A stretch of 64,000 bases of DNA from assembly GCF_020360975.1 (NCBI RefSeq), contig NW_025408686.1, forward strand, positions 620,001-684,000. The letters run 5' to 3'. Below are positions 11,258 to 22,299 of the stretch, piece after piece. How positions within the stretch are numbered: position 1 is the first letter of the stretch; each line of letters starts with the position of its first letter. A program made the position numbers and the translations under genes. The notes below the pieces were generated by a model that saw only the letters and a program-made list of their open reading frames with translations, had not been told where the DNA came from and ran no database searches. Origin of the DNA: Hirsutella rhossiliensis. Its lineage: Eukaryota; Ascomycota; Sordariomycetes; Hypocreales; Ophiocordycipitaceae.

Positions 11258-12193
11258 TCAGGCCGTTTGCTGCCACAGGTCCAGCATGGAGCCCGTCGCC
11301 GGGTAGGCCGCTAGCAGCGACACCATGATGTCGGGCAGAAGCCCGTTGGGCGTGCCCCAGTGCACCGTCAGCGGCGCCCAGGCCAGGTTGCGCGTAAAGC
11401 TCTTGGTCCAGTCGGCGGCCCACGCGGCGTCCTTGGTGCCGGCGCCGCTGCTCGCCTTGCGTGAGCGCTCCACGAGCAACCTGCCGAGCTCCATGCCAAT
11501 GTACAGACCCCAGGAGCGCACGCTGATGAGCGCCAGCCGGCCCTGGGTTGCAGGGGGGAAGGGTAGGATCTTCTTGCTCGACAGGTAGGCCACGTTCTCG
11601 GCAGCCTGGAAGACGACGAGGGAGATGACTTGGGCATAAGCCACGACGGCGTCGAAGATCCCGTCGGCGTCGTCGGGTGCCTTTTCGTCGGATTGTCGGG
11701 ACGAGGCGCACGACTTGAGGACGAGCCTCTTTGCGGCAAAGTATAGGCCCAGCAGCCCCCAGAGGCGGCCGACGGTGCGCGTCTCGCTAAGCATGGCGGA
11801 CAGGGCCTTGAAGCGGCCGCCGAGGCGGAGCCCGAGGGCGGCGAGCGGGGGATGGGGCGTGGTGGCGGACATGATGACGGTGGTGGCGGGGGGGAGCTTG
11901 AAGGCGGCGGCGACGAGGCGGCGGGCCGAGAGGCGGAGGATGGGGCGGCTCAGTGTCTCGAGCAGGGAGCCGCCGAGGCGGGAGGCGTAGCAGAGGAAGA
12001 GCAGGACGACGTCGGCCCCGGCGCGGGTCTGCAGGCACCGCTGGAGGTGGGCGAGGAAGGCATCGGCGCGGGAGGGAGCGGCGGCGACGACGGCGGCGAC
12101 GGATGGGGGGCCCTTGGCCGGCGAGGGAGACGGGTCGAGGATCGAGCCCGAGGGCATCGGAGCGACGGGCGGTTCGTCGGACTGGGGAGGCAT
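11258..12193 (-). CDS. Peroxisomal biogenesis factor 11 (PEX11) family protein
   Basis: A single exon. The ATG at 12193 gives 311 residues starting MPPQSDEPP. The frame stays open to 12382 with two earlier ATGs, but that extension is Ser/Pro/Arg-rich and less likely to be translated. PEX11 proteins elongate and divide the peroxisome membrane. Family-like features are an N-terminal amphipathic region with RADAFLAHLQRCLQTRAGAD, then LLFLCYASRL, RLWGLLGLYFAAKRLV, and FQAAENVAYLSSKKIL followed by a hydrophobic, glycine-containing segment (SVRSWGLYIGMELGRLLVE). The C-terminal part (NLAWAPLTVHWGTPNGLLPD) resembles fungal PEX11C-type proteins. It is expected to be an integral peroxisomal membrane protein. 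It is convergent with the NLR-type gene, and no functional link is implied. Confidence 0.8.
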   Translation of the reverse strand: MPPQSDEPPVAPMPSGSILDPSPSPAKGPPSVAAVVAAAPSRADAFLAHLQRCLQTRAGADVVLLFLCYASRLGGSLLETLSRPILRLSARRLVAAAFKLPPATTVIMSATTPHPPLAALGLRLGGRFKALSAMLSETRTVGRLWGLLGLYFAAKRLVLKSCASSRQSDEKAPDDADGIFDAVVAYAQVISLVVFQAAENVAYLSSKKILPFPPATQGRLALISVRSWGLYIGMELGRLLVERSRKASSGAGTKDAAWAADWTKSFTRNLAWAPLTVHWGTPNGLLPDIMVSLLAAYPATGSMLDLWQQTA

Positions 12194-12960
12194 GGTCGGG
12201 GGGCTAGAGGTTGAAGCAAATTTTCGGGCGAGATGGCGTGACGGCGAGGACATGGGCGTTTGATGGGTTGTAGAGCGAGAGACCAGGCGGGTGGGACGGC
12301 TGCTGTATGCGCTCTTTAATGGTCTCGAGTGGACGAGACCATATGCCGAGAGGAGGGGACGAGGACAAGGGGACAGTGACAAGGGTACGCGGTACGACGG
12401 ATCACGAGGGCGAGGCTAACGCTGTGCCAGTAACGTGCGCGTATTTTCGGCCGCCGAAGGGGTTTGGCAATGTCGGAGTGCCGAGTCCGGTAGGAAGGGA
12501 GAGGCGTCGAGGCTGATGGATGAAGGAAAGCATTTGGCGGTGCTGCACATGCATCATTGGTGAAGTACGTATCCGGGGTGCCGGGAGGACGTGCACGCTA
12601 CCTAAAGGTAGCTCTACGGATAAGGTAACCTTAGCTCCGGGTCTGGTGCCACTGCAGGAATGGATACTTTGCGCGAGGTATCTCGAGATCCGAGAAACCT
12701 TAACGCAGTGTTGGCGATGGCGAGAGCAGCAGCAGCCTGCCTTGCGATCCGCACCAGCGAGGGATGGCAGTTCAATCGCCTGGGCCTCTCTAGCTAGCTT
12801 GATGGGCATTCAAGTCGTCCATGTGTCGAGCTGACGCAGCAGTAAGCTTGGCTATGGACAGCCTCGGTATCTGTCTGCGAACCTCGGCCCTCCATGTACT
12901 CCGCACCATGTGTACCTGGTCTGCTCGTATCGAGATGGCCCGATGAACTCGAGAGCCCGT
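12194..12960. other. Intergenic upstream of the PEX11-like gene
   Basis: No gene is seen. There is a 16-bp near-palindrome at 12597-12612 (7-bp arms GCTACCT/AGGTAGC around AA). The region nearest 12193 should contain the PEX11-like promoter. Confidence 0.45.
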
Positions 12961-12964
12961 AATT

Positions 12965-13735
12965 AGAGCAACGACCTTTCAACAAATGCTTCACTGAAGC
13001 AGTCCCGCTGCACCTCGCCGCCTCTTCCATTGACCGCAGGCGCGGCGCCCGACGACGCCCGACGACGCCCATCGCAGACAAGTGATAAACTGCCCATGCG
13101 TGCCCTTGAGCACCTTGACGCAACTCCCCTGCTGGCTCAAGTCCCAGCACCGCAGCGTCTTGTCATCCGCCACGGAAAGCAGGTATCTGCCCCCTGGGTG
13201 GAAAACGATCGCGCTCACCCAGCGTCATGGCCAATCAATGTTGCGAGGCAGGTACCCCGCGCATCCCAGAGCTTGATCGTCTTGTCTCGGGAGCCACTGG
13301 CCATGAACTCGGCCGTGCTACTAGCAGGCGGCGGCGTCTTCAACCCGCCCCAAGCCGCGAGATGCGGGTACGAGGCCGATGGTGCAAGGGCGCAGCATTT
13401 GACCACATTTTCGTGGCCGACCAATATCAGCGTATTCTCGGGACTCGCCAAGTAAATATCCCATAGGCGGACGGTCCAATCATTGCCGGTAGACAACAGA
13501 AAACGGCCATCGGCGGCGGGATAGGCGTCTCATACCCACCCATCGTGGCCCTGCAGCGTTCTCACAAAGTACCCGGTGGCCGTGTCCCATATCCTCAGAG
13601 TCTGGTCTCCACTTGCGCTGACAAGCAGGGTTCCAGACGGTACAAAGCGGACGGTGCTGATGCTGTGCTCGTGGCCCTGCAGCGTGCGAATGTTGTTGTA
13701 GCCATTCGAGGGTCTCGAGGTCAATGATCTGAACA
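12965..13735 (-). pseudogene. Broken PAC1/NUDF/LIS1 WD40 fragment
   Basis: Read on the minus strand, the segment is strikingly like the middle and C-terminal WD40 repeats of the dynein regulator PAC1/NUDF (LIS1). It contains [72 protein letters not shown] and [16 protein letters not shown]. It is not a working gene. An in-frame TGA replaces the arginine expected after GHDGWV (about 13530). A missing base after LIGHD (about 13218) shifts the frame. The upstream side loses similarity inside an earlier repeat near 13735, so the LisH domain, coiled coil and first repeats are absent. The last repeat degrades near 12970. It is best explained as a partial duplicate of a functional PAC1 gene elsewhere. 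Confidence 0.8.
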
Positions 13736-14257
13736 AGGCGGAGCCCACCCACCGGAACACGTGCAGGTTGGGGACAAAGGAGCGAAGCGAGTGGACGGGT
13801 CGGAGGAATGACGGCCCGTGGCGCAGTCCCCAGGCCAGTACGGCCAATACAGGCGGGAGAATGCGACCGTTTCTATCGGCAGAGTCACGCGTCACAGATG
13901 ACATAACCCACCCTCGGTGCCTACTTCAATCTCGACGAGCGGAGCGATACTCAGGCAGATTTTGACTTATATTCTTACTTTTGAACGAAGCAAACGAGAT
14001 GCACGGTCTTTCCAAGTGAAAAGATACTCTTGTGCGGGCACTCAACCGTCGTGCGACATCCCCACCCTTCCCCAATCTGCTTACGGAAGCTATAGGTCAG
14101 GTGACCACGCGCATCCTTTGTGTTGCCGGGCCGACACGTACACGCACACGTACGTCTTGAGACCTCCAAGCGACTGGCGCTTGCCTTTTCTTCTCAACAC
14201 GGTGTGATCACGTCTATACTGGATTTCTGTGCAACGCCAAAGATTCCTTCGGCTGTC
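13736..14257. other. Intergenic
   Basis: There is no recognisable coding sequence beyond the ragged edge of the PAC1 fragment. An open frame continues from the fragment to 13904 on the minus strand, but its sequence is not PAC1-like. The right part is probably the promoter and leader of the small gene that follows. Confidence 0.45.
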
Positions 14258-14823
14258 ATGGAGCATAACGCAGCTTTTCGTCAACCCGACTTTCCCACCG
14301 CAGCAGGTGGTTTGAGACTGGCAGCGGATCATTTGGAGTTGTGTGGGAACTTGCCAGTAGTGGACGGCGGCGCTCGGCTACACGAGACTTTGCAGGCTGT
14401 CCTAGAACAGCTTGCTCAGATCAGCCGTGGGCTGCGGGACTTAGACCGCAAAGTCACCGTGTCGTGAGTCAAAGGGGGTCCTCCTTTTGCATCGGATGCT
14501 GACTTTCTTTCTTCCCCGCAGAAACCGGAACGCGGTGGTGCGGGCTCGGAATGGCACGGTTGTCCGTGGCGACATGGACTTGGTGCCCTTATACAGCGTT
14601 CTCACGGGTGAAGTGATTGAGGGCTTTCCCGGTACCCTAGACCAGCTGGAGAGACTGCATGGTAAGTCGACGTCCCCGGTCTAGGAGTGCCATGCTCACC
14701 GCTTGCATAGCGCGAGATGTGGACCAGTTGTTGCGTCATCTAGGGGAACCCGCGGTAGGCTCTGCAGTGGAAAAGAAGCGGAATCTGAAGTTTGCGTCGG
14801 GGTTGATTACACGGGAGTTATGA
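14258..14823 (+). CDS. Small conserved-looking fungal protein with short coiled coil
   Basis: Three exons, 14258-14463, 14522-14661 and 14711-14823, join in frame (phases 2 and 1) to give 152 residues. Splice sites are strong: GTGAGT...GCTGACT...GCAG (58 bp) and GTAAGT...CATAG (49 bp). Residues about 35-68 (LHETLQAVLEQLAQISRGLRDLD) look helical. The middle carries NRNAVVRARNG and LVPLYSVLTGEVIEGFP, and the end LLRHLGEPAVG followed by a basic tail. I recall this arrangement (helix, R-N-G motif, 'PLY...TGE.I..FP', short C-terminal LL..LG) from many uncharacterised small ascomycete proteins. No function is known to me. No signal peptide or membrane segment is present. Confidence 0.75.
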
Positions 14824-16367
14824 TCGCTTTTACCCTGCGTGCGTTTTAGCCTCCATAGGAGCATCGGCGTTCAGGACGGGCTGTCTTTTTCGAGTGTGAC
14901 GATGGCCTCTTCTTGGATCAAAGTGAGCCCACCCAGGATAGTAAGAATATAATGTCTTGGGCTTTGACTTGGCATACTTGTGACTGTTCACATCCACCTA
15001 ACCTGCCTACCAATTGCGTTGTTAGGGTGAAGTCATCGCCACACAGTATACTTGATCCTTTGTTGCAAGGGCTACCACTCCTAGGTCCACTCCTAGGTCC
15101 ACCTCCGGAGGACCTAGGCAGGACTACGGACCGCCACGCGCAGCGTTGCATCCTGCAGCCAAGGGCGAGGGGCATGTTCTACTGCAGCGACCAACGGGAG
15201 CGAGGACCACACTGGGAAGTGTGCATAGACCGAAGGGACAGGCAAACGGCACGCATGTGGACTGTACCCACACCACGGGCAGTGGTCACGGGCGAGTGTA
15301 TACGAGCGGACAAGTAGTGAACGACAGTGAGTCCACACGACGGGAGGAGTGAGTCGCTGAGTTGTGTGAGCAACGACGGATGGAACGAGAGCGACACGCC
15401 ATGAACCGGGTGAGGGCACCAACGAGCCAGAGCGAGTGCACAAGCGACACGAGGAGCGGCACACAGACGCCGGGACCCTTTACGCGGAGGAGGGGAGCGA
15501 CGAGACGCAAGGTGAGGAGGGACCGACAAGGAGGGACCGACTGGAGCCCCTATGTTATGTTTGGTATAAGGGTCCCAGGCACGACAGTAGACTATATGTC
15601 CCCCGAACACAGTGAGGATGGGGAGGAACGCACGTGACGAGACCAGTCCTTAGGCAACGACCAAGAGAAACGAGGGAAGGGACAAGAGGGAGCGAAGGTG
15701 GTGGCCAACACTCTGGGCCGTACCGGACAAGGGTGGTCATGCACTGCAGGTTCCCTGCATGCAGCCAATGGAACGGCGACGAGAGCGAGAGTATAAGAAG
15801 AAGCTGGCTTCGCCCACTTCCTGAGCCCCCAGCACGGTTCCCTTCATTCATCCAACCCGGCCAGCTTGGCCCACTGCGAAATCCAAGAACACAGAGTAAG
15901 TTGACCGAGGGACAATGCTGCCGCCCAGCAGACACAGGAGGGGCTGCCCTCTTGCTCTGAACGTGGTTCATTCCTAGATCGTGACTCGTGACTCTGTCCT
16001 CGCCTGCGGCTCGCTGGAGGCCACTTTGTGAGAACACTCTGGAACACTCTGGAACACTCTGGACTGTGTCCACTCCTCCACTACATGCACTCGGCCACCG
16101 GAAAGAGGCACCTCGTGCAGATACCCGCCCGCAAGCTTGTGCATTCAAAAGTCTGCCCTCTTGATTGACTCGCTGAATCTGGAAATGGACCGCTTCCCGA
16201 GCAGACATGGGGTGTTGTGATCAATCACCCGCTTCCCCGGGCACCCTCAGGATATATCTAGTCTAGCTGTCCCAGTCATTTTCTGCCCAATTCCTTCCTT
16301 CTGTCTGGCCTGGCTTCGTCGGTCTTCTACCTCGGACAGGACTTCTAGCTTCCCTGACAGTGTCATC
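14824..16367. other. Intergenic with strand-asymmetric composition
   Basis: No gene is supported. From roughly 15100 to 15800 the plus strand is enriched in G and A (repeated GGGA/GAGCGA/GGAACG words). A near-hairpin of CCTAGGTCC and GGACCTAGG words lies around 15079-15118, and a duplicated AGGAGGGACCGAC lies at about 15515-15541. The end of the stretch is the promoter of the CFEM-like gene. Confidence 0.45.
16033..16062 (+). repeat. Perfect 10-bp tandem repeat x3
   Basis: Three perfect adjacent copies of AACACTCTGG lie about 300 bp upstream of the CFEM-like gene. It could be a recent slippage product or a repeated protein-binding site. Nothing in the sequence decides which. Confidence 0.85.
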
Positions 16368-16898
16368 ATGAGGAACTCGTTTGCGCTGAGCCTTTTGGCC
16401 CTCGTTGGCTTTGCGACTGCAAACGAGCAGTGCCTGAGCTTGACATCCCAAATCCCTGATTGCGCTGTATGGCGCCCATCTCTGACAACGCTTTTGATCA
16501 ACGGCAACGAGACTGATGCATTCTAGCTGTCTTGTGTGCAGAGCGCTGCATCCCAAGTAGGATGTACCGAGAGCGAGGATTTGGCGTGTAAGCACGCTCC
16601 GGGACAGTGTCGCGTCCATATGCTTACCTGCCGCGCAGGCCGGTGCACCAAGGCCAGCTTCAAGGCCATTGAGACTTCCGCTCAAACCTGCGTTGCGGAC
16701 TGCGGGTTTATCCCGGCCGTCAAGGCCCTTCATGCGCGCAAGGTCATCTGCAAGTGCGTCAGGACAGCGACGCCTTCAGCGGCTCCAGCTTTGGCGACTC
16801 CCCTTCTCTTCACCGCGGATTCCTCGACGCCCCCGGAGCCAAGGTCTCAGCTACCGTCTCGTTCACACTCGCCGGCACCGCCCAAGGAAACTTCCTAG
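16368..16898 (+). CDS. CFEM-like cysteine-rich secreted protein
   Basis: Two exons, 16368-16466 and 16527-16898, in phase 0, give 156 residues. The 60-bp intron runs from GTATGG to TTCTAG. Residues 1-18 (MRNSFALSLLALVGFATA) form a clear signal peptide. The mature part starts with a CFEM-type IPDCALSC, then VGC, then the conserved Asp region SEDLAC and further cysteines (GQC, LTC, GRC, QTC, ADC). CFEM domains are fungal extracellular eight-cysteine domains, some of which bind haem. The usual CxC after the Asp is replaced by CKH, and spacing after it is irregular, so this is a divergent member. The tail is Pro/Ser/Thr-rich. No clear GPI signal is seen in this frame, and the 3' end may differ if another intron exists. 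Confidence 0.6.
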
Positions 16899-17282
16899 TC
16901 CGAGTAATCCCGGCAACTGCCCCGTTCCGATTCTTCAGCGCCGCCCAAGCAGATTACCAGAAACCTCCACGGCGACGGACTTTGTCCTAGGCTTTCTTGG
17001 AGCGGGTCAGGACCATTCCATCATTGCGTGATGAATAATTCGTGGTGGAAATAGGCAGCTTTCCCATGCGTCCACCGGGTGCCCATTGCTGCTCAACTCG
17101 AAATGTATGTAAGGCTCTATGTAGAATTATGAATGGGTCTTTTTTAAGAGTTTGCAGACTCTAGCTCCGGGAACAGCTTTTATCCTAGATCATACCCTAG
17201 ACATTTGTCGATTTCCATTGCTTGAAATCAAATGTTGCCTGCTATTGGTGTATTCGACGCTTCAACTACCAGTATCAAGACG
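16899..17282. other. Intergenic before the first MULE copy
   Basis: AT-rich 3' flank of the CFEM-like gene. No gene is seen. It ends at the left target-site duplication of the transposon. Confidence 0.5.
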
Positions 17283-17290
17283 TAAGAAAA

Positions 17291-19897
17291 GGGCCCAATT
17301 ATCTATACACCTCCTTTTATTAACTGTACACCAAAAAGTGGATCAACTGTGGCTGGGTCAGGCGCAGTGCCGATGCCGCTAATTTTGGTGCGCCCATTCC
17401 CGGCCGGCCAGCTGGCCAGTTCGTGATGCTTGCGTAACAACATCCTGTAACCGTAACTATCAGCAATACCATCAAAACTGAAGCTATTCGCACCGCGTTT
17501 CTGCCCTTACGAGCCCGAATCATGGAGTCGCTTACGAAGACACTATTCCCGACCTTCCAGGCCGCGATGGAAGCCGCCGATACCGTTGCTGAGGCTGAGG
17601 CTACGCCCTACACATTCGAACATCGAAGCGGGATAACGCTGGCCAACGCAAGTCTGCACTTGTTCGTTGTATCAAGGCCGGCCCCTACGAAAATCGGAAG
17701 GATAAAGCTGCTCATATCTCTCGTCGTCGCCTCAATACAGCAACCCAGAAAACAGACTGTGAATTTCGCCTCTCGTTGAAGGAAAAACGCGGTTACTGGA
17801 CTATCTCTTATCTTCACGATGTTCACAATCATCGCCTTGTTGATGACCCGATGGTCTTTCCGAAGTACCGGGCGCTTGTTATCCAGAAGTATCGCGACGA
17901 CATTATCCGGAAGTTTAATAACAATACCCGGCCGACCGATATTGCTGGCGAGCTTCGTGACCTGGTTCACGACGATCCTCGTTTAGCCGGTATCACGGCT
18001 CAAGACGTGAGTAACGCCTGGCTAGGCACCGTCAGGAAGAACTAGCTGGCCGTACGCCTCTTCAGTTTCTCTACGACCGGCTAGATAAGTCCGACTTCTT
18101 TCATCGAGATAGTCGTGATCCCCAGGGCCGGCTAACTGGGCTATTTCTCGCGCCTCGTGCTACCTTCCATCGATGGCGTCAGCATCACGATGTCCTCGTC
18201 CTCGACTGTACCTACAAGACGAACCGATTCAATATGCCGTTATTGAATATCTGCGCGGCCACTCGAGATAACAAAACGTTCTCTATTGCCTCTATCTTCT
18301 TGAACGGCGAGACCGAGTCCCATTACTATTGGGCTATCTCGTTGCTGCTAGTCCTTTGCGAGAAGGAGTCGATCCCATTTCCAAGGGTCACTGTCACGGA
18401 CCGAGATACTGCGTTGCTTAAGGCGTTAGATAGCTTTCGCGAGCTTCAAAACAGTACTAACCTTCTCTGCACGTGGCATATTAACCAGAATGTCGTTGCG
18501 AAATGCAAGCAATTTTCCCTAAGGCATCAAAAATCGGCAATCGAGTCGTACGGGCCCCGGCATTCCAAGCGTTTCTACAAGAGTGGAACGAGATCGTCAA
18601 GTCACAAGATGTGAATAGCTTCAACGAACGTTTACGCCAATTTGAGACACCAGGCCGCCACCCGCTTGCAGCTATACAATACTGTTGCAATACGTGGCTA
18701 ACGCCTTGGAAGGAGAAGTTTGTATCTTGTTTCGTTAATCAATATCGCCACTTCGGGCGTACAACGACCTCGATCGTCGAGGACTTCACTCATATGAAGA
18801 AGTTCCTTTGGTCCTGTACGGGCGATTTGACGACCGTTTTCCAACGATTCGAACGCTTCTGGGCCATCAGGCTGCTCAGATCACAGCGATAGAGAATCGA
18901 AACCTCCACAAGATATCAACGTTCTCCCTACAGGCGCCGTATATGCCGATCCGCGAGCGAGTATCGTCATATGCGTTAAAGCTACTAATAGATGAGCATC
19001 GCAAGATCCTCTAGACCCCGAAGTCAACGGGCCAAACCGCCGCCAGGTCAATGTCCTTGTAATTGGGCTACTAGTCGAGGGCTACCGTGCTGCCATCGAA
19101 TCTTCGAGTCTATCAACACCAATACCTCCCTTACACTCGACGACTTCGACCCATTTTGGTATATTCCGATCGATACAAGCGCTCAGGGCACAAGCCCTAC
19201 TCGGGCACCATACGAGCCACAAGTTATCAGGGCTAAGGGCCGCCCCAGGGCTCACTCAACCTCGAAGAGTCACGGCGGTCAAGATCAACGCGGCGGGATC
19301 CGTCACATCACGAGATCGCTGAACGGCATGAGCGGGCTGAGGCTATACGACTGCCTCCTCCTCAACGGCACCAGCGGCGATGACGGGTACGGTAACGGCC
19401 GCGATGACTTCAACGGAACGAGGGCTGCGGCATCAAGGAAAACGGCGATACGTACGAGGCAGGCACACGGATGCAACGGGCGTATCAACAAGCCGGGCGT
19501 CAAACGCCAGTCTCTGATGATGACGATCAGCCGGTACGGCGGGAGACCCAAGACTGCATCTTCGTCGCCGGCCTCACGGACGATGCCGCCCTTGAGGATG
19601 TATGGGATCAATTGGAATCACAGTTAGATGAAGCGGATCAGGCACGTAGTGCACTCGAAGAAGGAGGCCTGTTGTAAACACCAAAGAATAGTCTCATCAG
19701 CATAGAAAGCGCAGTACGAATAGCTTCAATTTTGGGTGCCTTATCGTTGAAGGAGAACTGTTACTACCTGGCTCTACTTATCGTAGAGAATGTGTGCATA
19801 CAAATTGGCGGTATCGGCCCTCTTCGGCCGTCAGCCACAGTTAATCCACTTTTTGGGTGTACAGTTAATGAAAGTGGGTGGATAGATAACTTGGGCC
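17291..19897 (+). mobile_element. MULE (Hop-like) transposon, copy 1
   Basis: A 2,607-bp element beginning GGGCCCAATT and ending in TTGGGCC. Its terminal inverted repeats extend about 67 bp at roughly 85% identity, and it is flanked by a perfect 8-bp duplication TAAGAAAA (17283-17290 and 19898-19905). The interior is nearly identical to the second copy at 24042-26660 and encodes the same transposase, but in at least six pieces. Single missing bases interrupt it at about 17600 (GAGGGC reads GAGGC), 18019, 18782, 18866, 19008 and 19247. It is therefore non-autonomous as written. The duplication and inverted repeats show the full element is present. Confidence 0.93.
17523..19677 (+). pseudogene. 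Frameshifted MULE transposase, copy 1
   Basis: This encodes, in several frames, the same protein as copy 2. The order is an N-terminal WRKY/FAR1-like DNA-binding region, the MULE transposase core (LDCTYKTNRF, TVTDRDTAL), a SWIM zinc finger (CPCNWATSRGLPCCHRI) and an acidic C-terminus ending DQARSALEEGGLL. Compared with copy 2 it has extra one- and two-base deletions, mostly in homopolymers, plus a few substitutions in the Pro-rich C-terminal segment. It retains the C of CATTTCC at about 18380 that copy 2 has lost. Confidence 0.88.
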
Positions 19898-19905
19898 TAA
19901 GAAAA

Positions 19906-20611
19906 AGGGGACACTTGAAAGTAGAATGCCGCCTCACAGCATCAATTGGTGTTTCTGGCGCTATCCTCGCTACCAGAGAGGCGCGCCACATTTCATCTGC
20001 TTATGGCGTTGATTTTATTGATATCAGCTCCATAGCCATGTAAACTCGGGGCTTTCCCGGGTCAGCGGTATCGTCTGAGCCTTTGCTTACCCTGATAGAC
20101 ATGGACAAAGCCAAGGCGTATGCATCAAGAGACTGGTCGTTTCGGGCCACATTTTCTGGCTGCTGGCCAAAATTACGTGGTTGCCGATTTCGGCACTCGT
20201 AGTTGATTGAGATCATAGTCTGGTTATGCCGCACTTCCTAGGTGCTAATGGTTAATGGCGTAGATGCTCCTATTACTCTAGATTGCAAGCACCGATTCCG
20301 GCATTTACGCTACTTTTAGGTAGGAATTGGGTAGTGAAATGGGGCGGGAAGCGACTGCTCCTAAATCACAGAGAAGCATTGGATTTATCATATACCCAGA
20401 TCTGGCAATTGGGCCAAGATGCTGATGATTTGGCAATTCATTACCAAGTATCGAGCAGTTTGGCATACATTTGCGAGCAGGTCCGGAGAGGTGCACAGAC
20501 TGTCTTCTGTCAACCGCTTCTTTGGACGAAAACGAGCTTGAGATCAAGATCAACGAGACGAAAAACTTCACGCCGCCCGACGACTTCCACCGGACGTCTC
20601 TCCCGCCTTGT
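19906..20611. other. Intergenic
   Basis: A 0.7-kb AT-richer stretch between the MULE and the GH3 gene stop codon. No protein-like frame is recognised. It presumably includes the GH3 3' untranslated region. Confidence 0.45.
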
Positions 20612-22299
20612 TCACTTTCTAGGCGGGATGTATGAAACTGGAAGCTTGCCCCCGGCAGACACCTTGCCGTAGAGTACATGGGCGGCGGCGCTAAACGCTT
20701 CAACCGTCGGCTCATAGATGGCCAGGTAGGTTCTCATATCGGGGCATTCTAGGAAGTCGTAAGGGTTGCAGGTCGCAACTGTCGCGAGCGGTGCCTCTCC
20801 CCGTCGTCTTGCTACCTCCATGCCGAGTTGAGCCTGGTACTGTGACTCGCGAGCATTGCGCGTTGCCAAGATCACCACCTCGGCTTTGTCCACCTGGCGC
20901 CACTCGTCTTCCGAGAGCGTCGAGTCGACAAAGCGGATGTCAACGACCGTCGGGTTGTGCGCACGCAGGACGTCTCCAAATGAGCCCGATACCCACGGCA
21001 CACGGGTCGGCGGCGCAACGTCTCCGCTATGAACGGCACCGCCTAGGGGAACGTTGGGTCCTGGCGAGATGAATACCGTCTTGGCTGTGCGCGAGAGAGG
21101 GAGTAGCCCCGCTTGCGACCGGACCAGAGTCGTGGCATCGCGGTAGACCTGTTTGGCAAGCTCCTCGCTGCCCTTGTTCATGGCCGACAGACCCTCGGGT
21201 GCCTGGGGCTGGAGGGCATCGTCCCAGCTGATGAAGCGAGACTTGAGCTCGCTGAGGCGGCGGAGCGAGGCTTCTATCCGCTGTGGGGATATCTCCCCAT
21301 GCTCTAATGCCTGGCATACACGATCAATGGCGGCCGTTTGCACCTGAAAGGTGTGGCAGATCATGACATTGTCAACTCCAGCTTGGAGAGCCATCAGAGA
21401 GCCCTCGACCGTCCCGTACGTGGCGCGAACACCGTCCATCTCCATGCAGTCCGTCATGACGACTCCTTGGAACTCGAGGTCGTCGCGCAGGATTTCCATG
21501 GCCTCGGGAGATAGCGTGGCCGGCAGGTCAGAGCCGCCTTCTAGCTCCGGCAGAGAGATGTGGGCCGTCATAACCATCTCGATGGCGTGGGCGACAGCAT
21601 GCCGAAAGGGAACAAGCTCTGTAGCCTCCAAAGCTTGGCGGGATTTACGTATAACGGGCAGGCCATAGTGGGAGTCGACGCGCGTGTCGCCGTGGCCGGG
21701 GAAATGCTTGATGCACGGCACCACGCCGCTAGCACGCAGACCCGCAGCACAGGCCGCTGCAGACTGCGAGACCCGGACAGGGTCGTCGCCGGGACTGCGG
21801 ACGCCAATGACTGGGTTGAGGGGCTCCGAGTTGACGTCGCCGACGGGGGCGTAGTTGATGTTGATGCCAAAGTGGCGGAGCATGGAGCCCGTGGCCTCGG
21901 CGACGGCGCGCACCGAGGCCAGGGAGCCCGCGGCAGCAAGGGCCATGGGGCCTGGCATCTGTGATGCGACGGGGGGCGATATGCGAGTGACGAGGCCATT
22001 CTCCTGGTCGATGCCGACGAAGAGAGGCTGGCCATGGCCGGCTTCCTTGGCTAGCTGCTGCAGCGACAGGCACAGGGCGCGCAGTTGGGCGGCGTCTCGC
22101 ACATTGCGCTTGAAGAGGACGACGGCGCCGACGTGGTAGTCGCAGACGAGGGATCGGATGTTGTCGTCGAGCTCGGTGCCGTGGAAGCCGACAGCGAAGA
22201 GCTCGACGAGGAGTTTTAGCTGGGGATGGGCTGAAGCGCGTGAGACGATGCTCCACTCACCTGCCCCACCGTCTTGCGGCGCTCGTCGAGGACGGTCAT
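20612..22299 (-). CDS. GH3 beta-N-acetylhexosaminidase (NagZ-like)
   Basis: Two exons on the minus strand, 22299-22261 and 22201-20612, give 542 residues. Exon 1 encodes MTVLDERRKTVGQ. The 59-bp intron has a GTGAGT donor, and splicing joins VGQ to LFAVGFHG, the expected GH3 start. An alternative in-frame acceptor 18 bases earlier would add LKLLVE. The family removes terminal N-acetylglucosamine, for example in chitin or glycoprotein turnover. Visible features are HVGAVVLFKRNV, GIDQENGLVTRI, the KHFPGHGDT motif (from K178) with the nearby D and H of the catalytic loop (DSHYG), and VVMTDCMEMDGV with the likely nucleophile D264. A C-terminal alpha/beta sandwich ends in GKLPVSYIP. No signal peptide is seen, so the protein is probably intracellular. 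The gene lies between two MULE copies yet is fully open. Confidence 0.92.
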
